NCBI RefSeq assembly: GCF_013408535.1
Contig: NZ_JACBZA010000001.1
Span: 930,001-994,000, forward strand
Length of the DNA: 64,000 nt
From: Actinopolymorpha cephalotaxi
GTDB taxonomy: Bacteria; Actinomycetota; Actinomycetes; Propionibacteriales; Actinopolymorphaceae
Direction of reading: 5' to 3'
Numbering within the stretch: the stretch's first letter is position 1; each line of letters starts with the position of its first letter. Of the stretch, positions 18,095 to 25,530 are shown piece by piece. The notes under the pieces were generated by a model that was not told the origin of the DNA, did not search any database, and saw only the letters and a list, made by a program, of their open reading frames with translations. Position numbers and translations under genes: made by a program.

Positions 18095-19750
18095 CTACGC
18101 CTGGGCGCCGGTCAGCGCACGCACCCGCCGCAGCACCTCCGGCGCACCCAGCGCCCGGGCGACCGAGAACAGGTCGGGGCTGCGGGTGGAGCCGGTGAGC
18201 GCCACCCGGATCACCTGGGAGGCCTCCCGGATGGAGCCGGGGAAGGCGTCCGGGTCGCGCTTGTACTCCTTGGCGTTCTTGGCGAAGCCGTGCCGGGCGG
18301 CGAGCTCACGGATCTGGCCGAACCACTCCTGCGGGTCGTCCAGCTCCTGGTATCCGTCGGCGAACTCACCGGCCAGCGTGCGGACGATCTCCGGGTCCAG
18401 CCCGCCCAGCCGCTCGTCGCCCGGATCGGCGACCAGCGGGAAGAGCGCGGGGAAGAAGAAGCCGTACACCGGCCGGAAGTCCGACCACCGGCGCAGGTCC
18501 TTGCGCGGGTTCTCCACCCCTTCGCGCTCGACCGCCAGCGCGCGCAGCGCGAGGTCGCGGTCGTTCGCCACGACGTCCACCAGCTCCGGGTCGTAGGTCC
18601 GTGCCCAGACGGAGAGCTGGTCGAGGATCTCCTCACCGGACAGGGTGGCGATGTGGTCGGCGCTGATGTCGGACAGCTTCACCAGGTCGACCAGGGGACC
18701 GGCCACGCCGCAGTCCTCCAGCCGGATCGGCGCCGACAGCGCCTGCTCCATCGGCAGGTCGGCGAGCCGGCCGTTGGCCAGGCCGCGCAGGTAGTACTGC
18801 GTGGCCGGGGCGGGGTAGCCGGCCTCCAGGAAGAAGTCGACCGACGCCTCGGGATCCTTGCGCTTGGACAGCTTCCGCTTGCTGCCGCCGTCCTGCTTGT
18901 TCAGCGGCGCGATGTGGGCGTACTCCGGCGCCTCGAACCCCAGCGCCTCGAACAGCTGCAGGTGCAGCGGCACCGACGAGATCCACTCGTCGGCGCGGAT
19001 CACCAGGTTGACCCGCATCAGGTGGTCGTCCACGGCGTGCGCGAAGTGGTACGTCGGCAGCCGCGGCTCCTGGGCGGAGGTCTTCAGGATCACCACGTCG
19101 TTGCGGTTGGACTCGTGGGAGAGCTCGCCCCGGATGGCGTCGGTGAAGCGGGTCCGCGCGCCCGGACGGGCCGGCGCGCGGAAGCGGACGACGTACGGCG
19201 CGCCCTCGGCGAGCTTGGCCCGTACGGCGTCGGGCTCGGCGTCCCGCCAGATCGCCCACCGCCCGTAGTAGCCGGTCGGCAGCTTCGTCTTCTGCTGCGT
19301 CGCGGTGATCTGCGCCAGCTCCTCCTTGGTGGCGAAACAGAGGTACGCCCTGTCCTGGCGCAGCAGCTCGCGGACGTGGCTGAGGTAGATGTGCGAACGC
19401 CGGGACTGGCGGTACGGGCCGTAGTCGCCGCCCAGCTCGTCGGACTCGTCCGGCTTCACCGCGAAGTAGGCGAAGGCCCGGTCGAACTGCTCCAGCGCCC
19501 CCGGCATCTCCCGCGCCTGGTCGGTGTCCTCGATCCGGAAGAGGTAGCGCCCGCCGGACTCGTCGGCGACGGACCGGTCGATCGCCCCGACGTAGAGCAG
19601 GCCGAGGTGGGGCGACCCGGTGGGCGACGGACCGACCCGCGTCACCTTCGCACCCTCGGGCAGCTGCCGGGGCGGGTACTGCTGTTCCCAGTACGCCGGC
19701 TCGCGCAGGTCCGCGGGGAAGAGGGCGTCGATTTCGGCGCGGTCGAGCAT
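18095..19750 (-). CDS. gltX: Glutamate--tRNA ligase, clostridial-like type
   Basis: 551-residue class Ib synthetase for tRNA-Glu. The HIGH-type motif is PSPTGSPHLG (41-50), followed by the ADESGGRYLFRIEDTDQ segment, and the KMSKS-type motif is KLSKR (293-297) in KRKLSKRKDPEASV. The KRKDPEA extension, YWEQQYPPR N-terminus and overall length resemble the GluRS subgroup of clostridia rather than the shorter (~480-residue) GltX typical of actinobacteria. It may therefore be an additional copy; whether the genome also holds a standard gltX cannot be seen here. It follows the WYL regulator gene by 135 bases on the same strand, so the regulator may control it. Confidence 0.9.
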   Translation of the reverse strand: MLDRAEIDALFPADLREPAYWEQQYPPRQLPEGAKVTRVGPSPTGSPHLGLLYVGAIDRSVADESGGRYLFRIEDTDQAREMPGALEQFDRAFAYFAVKPDESDELGGDYGPYRQSRRSHIYLSHVRELLRQDRAYLCFATKEELAQITATQQKTKLPTGYYGRWAIWRDAEPDAVRAKLAEGAPYVVRFRAPARPGARTRFTDAIRGELSHESNRNDVVILKTSAQEPRLPTYHFAHAVDDHLMRVNLVIRADEWISSVPLHLQLFEALGFEAPEYAHIAPLNKQDGGSKRKLSKRKDPEASVDFFLEAGYPAPATQYYLRGLANGRLADLPMEQALSAPIRLEDCGVAGPLVDLVKLSDISADHIATLSGEEILDQLSVWARTYDPELVDVVANDRDLALRALAVEREGVENPRKDLRRWSDFRPVYGFFFPALFPLVADPGDERLGGLDPEIVRTLAGEFADGYQELDDPQEWFGQIRELAARHGFAKNAKEYKRDPDAFPGSIREASQVIRVALTGSTRSPDLFSVARALGAPEVLRRVRALTGAQA

Positions 19751-19885
19751 CGCTGGTGATCTCCGTCGACGACGTGGGGTGGGCGTGGGGGTGGGCCTGT
19801 GCCCGGCCTGGGGTTGGCCTCGGGTGGAATCTTGCGTCGACCCTATGCGAGCACCACCTCCGGGCGACGACCGGTAGGCCGGTGA

Positions 19886-20881
19886 TCACCCGCGTGGCGG
19901 GTGGCCGTGCCGCGCGGCCAGGCGGGCGCCGTGGTCGCGGACGGCGGCCCGCAACTCCTCCGGGCCGAGCACGTCGACCTCGCAGTCCAGCCCGGCGACG
20001 AACGACACCAGCGGTCCCAGCTCGTTGGCGGCCACCCGCAGGATCGCCGCCGGCTCCCCGCCGCCGGGACTCTCGTCCGGCTCCACGACGCCGACGCTGG
20101 GCGGAAACCTCCGGCGGGCCTCCGCCACGTCGAACGGCACCCGGAGCCGGGCCTGGATCGACCACGGCGCGAGGTTGGTCCCTTCCGACACCATGGCGAT
20201 CGCGTCCGGCGGGTCGGTGTGTTCGTACCGCCGGCCGGTCAGCACCGGATCCCGCACCCGGTCGACCCGGAACGTCCGCCAGTCGGCCCGGTCACGGTCG
20301 CGGGCGACGAGGTACCAGCGCCGGCCGGTGTGCACGATCCGGTACGGCTCGACCGTCCGTTCGCCGGCCCGCCCCTGGTGGTCGAGGTAGCCGAACCGCA
20401 CTTCCTCCGTACGCCGGCACCCGGTGGCCAGGGCCACCAGGACGTCGGCGTCCACCCGGGGGAGGTCTCGCCCGGGCAGTTGCACGGTGCTCGCCCGGAC
20501 GGCGCTCACGCGTTCCCGCAGCCTGGCCGGGAGCACCTGGTCCAGCTTCGCCAGCGCGGCGACCGCTCCGTCCGCCACACCGGAGACCGCGGTGGTCGCG
20601 GCGACGCCGAGCCCGACCGCGATCGCCACCGCCTCGTCGTCGTCCAGCAGCAGCGGAGGCAGCCTGCCCGCGGTGCCCAGCCGGTAGCCGCCGTGCGTAC
20701 CCAGGTCGGCCTGCACGGGGTAGCCGAGGGAGCGCAGCCGGGTGACGTCGCGGCGGACGGTACGCGGGGTGACGCCGAGGCGTTCGGCGAGCTCCTCGCC
20801 GGGCCAGTGTGGGCGGGCCTGCAGGAGAGAGAGCAGCCGGAGAAGCCGCACGGCGGTGTCCTTGACGTCCATGACATCCAT
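19886..20881 (-). CDS. WYL-domain transcriptional regulator
   Basis: 331 residues. An N-terminal DeoR/HTH_11-type winged helix (about 8-60; LAERLGVTPRTVRRDVTRL) is followed by a WYL domain (RRWYLVARDRD, ~175) and a C-terminal WCX-like domain. Such proteins sense small ligands or nucleic acid pieces and act as repressors or activators. Two in-frame ATG codons (20881 and 20872) are possible starts; AAGGA lies 11 bases before the first. It is divergent from the DUF2461 gene and upstream of gltX on the same strand. Confidence 0.85.
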   Translation of the reverse strand: MDVMDVKDTAVRLLRLLSLLQARPHWPGEELAERLGVTPRTVRRDVTRLRSLGYPVQADLGTHGGYRLGTAGRLPPLLLDDDEAVAIAVGLGVAATTAVSGVADGAVAALAKLDQVLPARLRERVSAVRASTVQLPGRDLPRVDADVLVALATGCRRTEEVRFGYLDHQGRAGERTVEPYRIVHTGRRWYLVARDRDRADWRTFRVDRVRDPVLTGRRYEHTDPPDAIAMVSEGTNLAPWSIQARLRVPFDVAEARRRFPPSVGVVEPDESPGGGEPAAILRVAANELGPLVSFVAGLDCEVDVLGPEELRAAVRDHGARLAARHGHPPRG

Positions 20882-21031
20882 GAGATCGCCGATCCTTGCG
20901 CGCACGCTCGCCGGGGGCCAGCCCCTGGTAGGTGCCGAGCGGTCGCGCGCTGCCGGTTGTCGGTGGGCGGTGGCATGCTCCGCACTCATCCAGCGATGTC
21001 CAGCGATCGCGCTTCCGCCCGGGAGGTCCCC

Positions 21032-21739
21032 GTGGGACGACCTGCTGACCACCAGCCCCCTGACCGAGCTTCGAAACCAACAGGCGAACGTCACTGCACC
21101 GGCTGGCCGGAGGAGGCGTTCGACGTGCTGCTGCGGCTGGACGGCGACCCGACCCAGGCCGAGCGCGAACGACATCGCGGCGACCGTGAGCGGCTGGTCC
21201 GCGGGCCGATGATCGCGTTGCTGCGAGACGTCGCCGGCGCCGACGAGGCCTACGAGGACTTCCACGTCTGGGGCTTCGCCAAGATGCTGTGGCCCTGGCA
21301 GCGGCAGGTCGGCATGGTCCGGGTCGCGCCCAACGTCGAGCTGGGGGTGTCGTTCGACCTCGACGGCCTGGCCGTCCAGTGCTCGTGGTGGTACGCGCCG
21401 GGTGAGCAGGTGGAGCGCTATCGGCACGCGGTGGCCGGGGAGGCCGGTGCGGAGCTGGCGGGGCTCGTCGAGGACCTGGCGGAGGAGGGGTACGAGATCG
21501 GCGGCGATCTGCTCAAGCGGGTGCCCCGCGGCTTCCCGCCCGGCCATCCCAGGGCGGACCTGCTGCGCCACCGGTCGCTGACCGCCGCCCGCCCGGTCGG
21601 CGGCGAGGCCTGGCTGCACACGCCGGAGGTGGTCGACCGGCTGCTCGCGGAGTTCGCCGCGCTGCGCCCGCTGACCACGTGGTTCGCCGAAAATACCGGA
21701 CCGGAGCTGTCCGCCACCGGGGCTAGCGTGCGGCCATGA
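21032..21739 (+). CDS. DUF2461 (TIGR02453) family protein
   Basis: 235 residues, unknown function. TGWPEEAFDVLLRLDGDPT near the N-terminus and the following RERLVRGPMIALL match the DUF2461 pattern (FTGFPxExLxFLxxL...). The GTG at 21032 is chosen because GGGAGG lies 5 bases upstream and it gives the usual family length; ATG codons at 20975 and 20996 are in frame but lack a ribosome site. The stop overlaps the start of the DinB-ankyrin gene (ATGA). Confidence 0.75.
   Translation: MGRPADHQPPDRASKPTGERHCTGWPEEAFDVLLRLDGDPTQAERERHRGDRERLVRGPMIALLRDVAGADEAYEDFHVWGFAKMLWPWQRQVGMVRVAPNVELGVSFDLDGLAVQCSWWYAPGEQVERYRHAVAGEAGAELAGLVEDLAEEGYEIGGDLLKRVPRGFPPGHPRADLLRHRSLTAARPVGGEAWLHTPEVVDRLLAEFAALRPLTTWFAENTGPELSATGASVRP
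21724..21729 (+). promoter_or_regulatory. -10 box inside the DUF2461 3' end
   Basis: TAGCGT lies 6 bases before the ATG of the DinB-ankyrin gene, so that gene may also have its own leaderless transcript. Confidence 0.35.
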
Positions 21740-22692
21740 CCACCCAGAACGACACCTCGGCCGGCTCCTCCACGAAGAACCCGGCGAGCAGTTCGATGAA
21801 GGCCCACCTGCTCGAACTCTCCGACTTCGCCTGGCAACGACTGCACCACCGGCTCGGTGGCCTCACCGACGAGGAATACCTTTGGGAGCCGGTGCCCGAC
21901 GCCTGGACGCTGAGACCGTCCGGAGACGGCACGTACGCCGCCGACGGGTCGGCCATGCCCCCGCAGCCGGCGCCGTTCACCACCCTGGCCTGGCGGATCG
22001 CCCACGTGGCGGACGTCCTCGGCGAGGACCGGACCGCCACCTGGCTCGGCCTGCCGGTCGGTGCCGACGAGGAGCCGGCGCCGCGGGGCACCGCCGCCGC
22101 GGCGGTCGCTGCGCTCGAACGCGCGCACGCGATCTGGCGCCGTCGCCTCGCCGCCGTGACCGACGAGGCGCTGGCCCGCCCGATGGGTGACATCGCCGGC
22201 CCGTTCGCCGAGTCCGACGGCGCGGCGTTCGCGCTGCACATCCTGGACGAGCTGATCCACCACGGCGCGGAGATCGGGGTCGTTCGCGACCTCTACCAGC
22301 ACCAGCGCCCCCAGGACCCGTTTGCCGACGCGTGCCTGCGCGGTGACCGGGCCGAGGCGCAGCGGCTGCGTGAGCAGGATCCCGGCGTGGTCGAGCGCCT
22401 CGGTGCGGACGATCCCGGGATCGTGTCCCGGGCTGCCTCCCGCGAGCGCTGGGACGCCGTACGCCTGCTCGTCGACCTCGGGTTCGGTGTGGACGCCCCC
22501 GAGCGTTCGCCGGCGCCGTCCCCGCTCCACTACGCGGCCGGGGCGGGCGCGCTCGAGGTCGTACGCCTCCTGGTCGAGCGCGGCGCCGACCTGGACCGCA
22601 CCGACCCGACCTTCGCGGCCACCCCGCTCGGCTGGGCCGAACACTTCGGCCAGGCCGAGACGGCCGCCTACCTCACGTCTGTGCGCCGGTGA
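21736..22692 (+). CDS. DinB-like domain fused to ankyrin repeats
   Basis: 318 residues. Residues ~22-190 form a four-helix DinB/YfiT-like domain, a family often using three histidines to bind a metal; WRIAHVADVL and the LDELIHHGAEIG segment carry candidate ligands, and PDAWTLRP is typical. Residues ~198-315 form about three ankyrin-type repeats (PFADACLRGDRAEAQRL, SPLHYAAGAGALEVVRLL, TPLGWAEHFGQAETAAYL). DinB domains act in thiol-dependent or detoxifying reactions, and ankyrin repeats usually bind proteins; joining the two in one chain is unusual. The ATG overlaps the DUF2461 stop, so the two are coupled. Confidence 0.85.
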   Translation: MTTQNDTSAGSSTKNPASSSMKAHLLELSDFAWQRLHHRLGGLTDEEYLWEPVPDAWTLRPSGDGTYAADGSAMPPQPAPFTTLAWRIAHVADVLGEDRTATWLGLPVGADEEPAPRGTAAAAVAALERAHAIWRRRLAAVTDEALARPMGDIAGPFAESDGAAFALHILDELIHHGAEIGVVRDLYQHQRPQDPFADACLRGDRAEAQRLREQDPGVVERLGADDPGIVSRAASRERWDAVRLLVDLGFGVDAPERSPAPSPLHYAAGAGALEVVRLLVERGADLDRTDPTFAATPLGWAEHFGQAETAAYLTSVRR

Positions 22693-22779
22693 CCCCGTGT
22701 GCACTCGAACCGCCTCCGGACCCGGCCGGAAACGCGGTCGGAGTCGGGGAAGGGCGCGGATCGTGCTGCCGCGGGTCGG

Positions 22780-22980
22780 TCAGGCGTCGGGGAGGACCGT
22801 CCGGCTGACGTTGACCGGGACGCTCAGCGTCGGCGGCTCGCCGCCGTCGGCCAGCGGGGGCTCGCCGACCACCACCTCGGCGTCGTCGCCGGCGCCGAGC
22901 GCGCGGGCGCGAGACGCCCAGTCTTCGATGTCGGCGAGAGTGAGTCCCGACCCTGCCGGGAGACACAGGAACGCGGCCAT
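22780..22980 (-). CDS. Small conserved-type hypothetical protein
   Basis: 66 residues from the ATG at 22980-22978, with GGGAAG nine bases upstream; the codons continue the genome's usual GC-rich third positions. The chain LPAGSGLTLADIEDWASRAR followed by GDDAEVVVGE and a short C-terminal strand region is reminiscent of small actinobacterial proteins of unknown role. No signal peptide or membrane segment. It is on the same strand as the DUF1707 gene located upstream of it and may be co-transcribed with it. Confidence 0.55.
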   Translation of the reverse strand: MAAFLCLPAGSGLTLADIEDWASRARALGAGDDAEVVVGEPPLADGGEPPTLSVPVNVSRTVLPDA

Positions 22981-23065
22981 GCGGCACATCTTCCCATCAG
23001 ACCCCGGCACCTCCTACCCGGACCGGCTCCAGGGGTGGCGGGTACCGCTTTTCCCGGTACGCCGG

Positions 23066-23878
23066 CTACCGGCCACGCCGGCGGTCGCGCCGGGCGTCCC
23101 GCCGGGCCTGCCGAGCGTCCCGGCGTCCGGCCCGGGCGTCGGCGAGTGCGGACCTGCGCTGGGACCGCGCGTCGGCGAGCGCCGCGCCACGCTGGGACCG
23201 GGCGTCGGCGAGGGCCTCCCGCCTGCTCTCCCGGGCGGCGCGAAACCCGTCGTACGGCCGCGAGCTCGACACCCGCAGACCACCGAGCACCGAGAACGAA
23301 CGAACCCGCAGGGTCGGTGCGTCGTCGCCGGCCACCTCGTCGACGTCGATCCGCCGGCCGCCGAGCAGGCTGAACCCCTCGGTCACCACCGAGACCCCGG
23401 GCGGCACGGTCAGGCTGACGCCGCCGATGACCGACACCGAGGTCAGGGTGACCTCCGGCGCGTCCAGCTGCGCCTCGCGCAGGTCGAGGTCGACACCACC
23501 GATCAGCGTCACCGAGACCAGCTGGTCGCGCATCCGCCAGCGGCCGCTCCGGCGCAGTCCGCCCAGTGGTGTCACGTGCCAGTCGGTGCGACCGCGGCCC
23601 GCGGAAGGGTGGACGGCGGGCTCGGCGGCTTGCTCGGCGCCCAGCGGCAGGTCGCGAAGGAGCGGTTCGAGCTCGCCGCGGGTGCGTGCGGTGTAGGAAC
23701 GCTCCAGTCGGTCGCTGAACTCCTCCAGCGTCAGCCGGCCCTCACCGCACGCGGCGTTGAGCCGGGAGACGACCGCCTCCCGCTCCGCGTCGGAGGCCAG
23801 GATGGAGGCCTCGCCCACCGCCGGGTGGTCAGGTCCCGACTGCTCGGACCGGCTGGGTTCGGGTTGCTGGTCGGTCAT
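23066..23878 (-). CDS. DUF1707 protein with LiaF-like C-domain and Ala/Arg/Asp repeats
   Basis: 270 residues. The DUF1707/SHOCT-like segment (about 27-80; REAVVSRLNAACGEGRLTLE) is followed by a beta-rich LiaF/DUF2154-like region (SVTLIGGVDLDL, SVSVIGGVSLTVPPGV, SFSVLGGLRV, 118-205), which recurs as GG-turn strands. No transmembrane helix is seen. The C-terminal ~55 residues are three tandem 11-residue units of ADARSQR type encoded by 33-base repeats (23136-23234), ending in a very basic tail. DUF1707 proteins are common in actinobacteria and have been linked to envelope-stress sensing only by association. The ATG at 23878 is the first good start. Confidence 0.82.
   Translation of the reverse strand: MTDQQPEPSRSEQSGPDHPAVGEASILASDAEREAVVSRLNAACGEGRLTLEEFSDRLERSYTARTRGELEPLLRDLPLGAEQAAEPAVHPSAGRGRTDWHVTPLGGLRRSGRWRMRDQLVSVTLIGGVDLDLREAQLDAPEVTLTSVSVIGGVSLTVPPGVSVVTEGFSLLGGRRIDVDEVAGDDAPTLRVRSFSVLGGLRVSSSRPYDGFRAARESRREALADARSQRGAALADARSQRRSALADARAGRRDARQARRDARRDRRRGR
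23136..23234. repeat. 33-base coding tandem repeat, 3 copies
   Basis: Three successive units each beginning GCGTCGGCGAG (23136, 23169, 23202) encode the Ala-Asp-Ala-Arg repeat in the tail of the DUF1707 protein. Copies 1 and 2 also share GCTGGGACCG near their ends. Confidence 0.8.
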
Positions 23879-24052
23879 GGCCGCCTTCCCCGTGCTGCGT
23901 CAGTAGAGGTGGGCGCTCCGCAGGCGACGGGCCGGGACTGCGTCCCTGCCCTGCCCACCGCGCGGACATTATCCCGCCGTACCCCAGATCCTGCCCGTGC
24001 CGCCAGGATTCCGCCCGCACCGGCAGGATCTACCTCAACCGCCAGACCTCGG

Positions 24053-25303
24053 CTACCGAGCCCGCGCTCCGCACCAGGTGCACCGCGGCCGGGTGAGCAG
24101 CCGGTAGGAGAGCGCGGCGACGCCGAGGCCGGCTCCCCACACGAGGTACGCCGACATGGCCACTCCCATGAACCAGGACGGGTACGGGTCGGCCTGCGCC
24201 GCGCTCGCCGGCTCGGTGAGGAGCTGGACCAGACCGGTCCCGAAGTACGCCGTCATTCCCACCGAGACGCCCAGCCCCGGGCCGAGGACCAGCCACCGCG
24301 GCACCCGGCGGCCGGCCAGGCCGAGCACCCAGCGGGGCCAGGTCCGCCCGAAGCGGTGGACCTGCGCCAGCGGCAGCAACGTGCCCGCGAGCGCGGCGGC
24401 CGCCAGGAACGCCAGGCCCGCCACCCTTCCCGCGGATCCGGTCGCGGGTGCCGCCTCCGGGCCGAACCCGATCAGGGCCTGGGCGCCGAACCGGATCACG
24501 CACCCGAGGACCGCCGCGTAACCGGCCGCGAACGCCCACCACGGTGCCCGCACCTCGCCGTCGGTCCCGGCGATCCCGGGGGTCTCCGCGCCGACGGGCC
24601 CGGTGGACCCGGACGACCCGGCCGGGGTGCGACGCGCCGGCCGCCCACAGCCCAGGCAGCCTCCCCGCAGCCGCCGGCCTGCCGCCAGCGCGGTCCCGCC
24701 CACCAGCACCGCGGCCGCCATGCAGCCGGCCCGGCTGAGCAGCGCACCCACGTCGAACGGAACGCGGGTGCCGACGAACAGCAGTCCCACGACGTCGAGC
24801 AGCAGGAGGCAGGCGGCGGAGGTGATCACCGCGCTCACGGCCCAGGCGAGCGCCACCACGGTCCAGCCGGCGACCGCCCGGGCCCCGGTGACCCGCGGCC
24901 CGGCCGGACCGCCGCGTCCGGAGACCACGCCGAGCGGGCCGACCAGCAGGCGGATGCCGAGCGCCACCACGGCCGCCGCCGCGCACAGGACGACCACGCC
25001 CCAGCCGGAGAACGCCAGCAGGTCCGGCCCGATCGGCGGGAACCACGGCCGGTGGCCGAGTGCCCAGTACGTCCGAAGTGCGCCGTACGCGAGGGCCCAC
25101 CCGATCACCAGCGCCGGCAACCGCGCCGACCAGTGGACCTCGGGTCGGGGCGGGTTCGCGGCGGCTTCCGGGCCTCGCCGGACCCCGGCATCTCCTCGCG
25201 GGTGGCACTCGAGGCAGTTCAGGGGATCCAGGCCGTCCAGCTTGTCGAAGCCGTCCGCGTCGCGGCCGATCCGCGTTCCGTCGAGAAATCGCATGGCTTT
25301 CAC
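24053..25303 (-). CDS. Multi-pass membrane protein with three CxxC pairs, unknown function
   Basis: 416 residues in the long form, with roughly eight hydrophobic segments starting near residue 62. Three Cys pairs lie outside the helices: C30-LE-C33-H34 near the N-terminus, C216-LG-C219 in a long loop, and C408-TW-C411 five residues from the end. The N-terminal start is uncertain: GTG at 25303 or ATG at 25294, neither with a good ribosome site; a shorter form lacking the first Cys pair is possible. ALRTYWALGHRPWFPPIGPD around the first helix appears characteristic of a family of actinobacterial membrane proteins, but I cannot name it. The Cys pairs could bind metal or be redox-active; no partner gene is evident. 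Confidence 0.7.
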   Translation of the reverse strand: MKAMRFLDGTRIGRDADGFDKLDGLDPLNCLECHPRGDAGVRRGPEAAANPPRPEVHWSARLPALVIGWALAYGALRTYWALGHRPWFPPIGPDLLAFSGWGVVVLCAAAAVVALGIRLLVGPLGVVSGRGGPAGPRVTGARAVAGWTVVALAWAVSAVITSAACLLLLDVVGLLFVGTRVPFDVGALLSRAGCMAAAVLVGGTALAAGRRLRGGCLGCGRPARRTPAGSSGSTGPVGAETPGIAGTDGEVRAPWWAFAAGYAAVLGCVIRFGAQALIGFGPEAAPATGSAGRVAGLAFLAAAALAGTLLPLAQVHRFGRTWPRWVLGLAGRRVPRWLVLGPGLGVSVGMTAYFGTGLVQLLTEPASAAQADPYPSWFMGVAMSAYLVWGAGLGVAALSYRLLTRPRCTWCGARAR

Positions 25304-25395
25304 GCTGGCCGGAGCAGACCTGGTGTTGCCTCCCTCTCGAGGGGGAACGGCCTCGCCCGCCCGGCCGACCCTGCGGCAAAGCCTCGTCGGACGCC

Positions 25396-25439
25396 CCGAA
25401 CCCGCCCCGAACCCGTGCCGAACCCGTGCCGAACCCGCC
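25396..25439. repeat. 11-base tandem repeat, 4 copies
   Basis: Four head-to-tail units CCGAACCCGCC, CCGAACCCGTG, CCGAACCCGTG, CCGAACCCGCC lie in the 227-base gap between the divergent membrane-protein and radical-SAM genes. Nothing else is evident in the gap. Confidence 0.85.
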
Positions 25440-25530
25440 CGGCGGACCGGCGGCCCGGGCCGGGACCCGGCCGGCGGTTACCCTGGATGCTTTGGCCGAC
25501 GAGACCCCGATCGAAGGTGTGCTGAGAACC

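Noticed and set aside
18095-19750. GltX homologue as a tRNA-queuosine-type (GluQ) paralogue
   Set aside because: The protein is full length with anticodon-binding region and both active-site motifs, unlike the short GluQ.
25202-25216. CxxCH read as a cytochrome c heme site in the membrane protein
   Set aside because: No signal peptide or other cytochrome features, and it lies before the first helix at an uncertain start; two further CxxC pairs lack His, so a metal or thiol role is more likely.
22322-25525. A 1067-codon plus-strand frame across several minus-strand genes
   Set aside because: Low-complexity Pro/Arg/Gly composition, opposite real genes, no start signal or domain.
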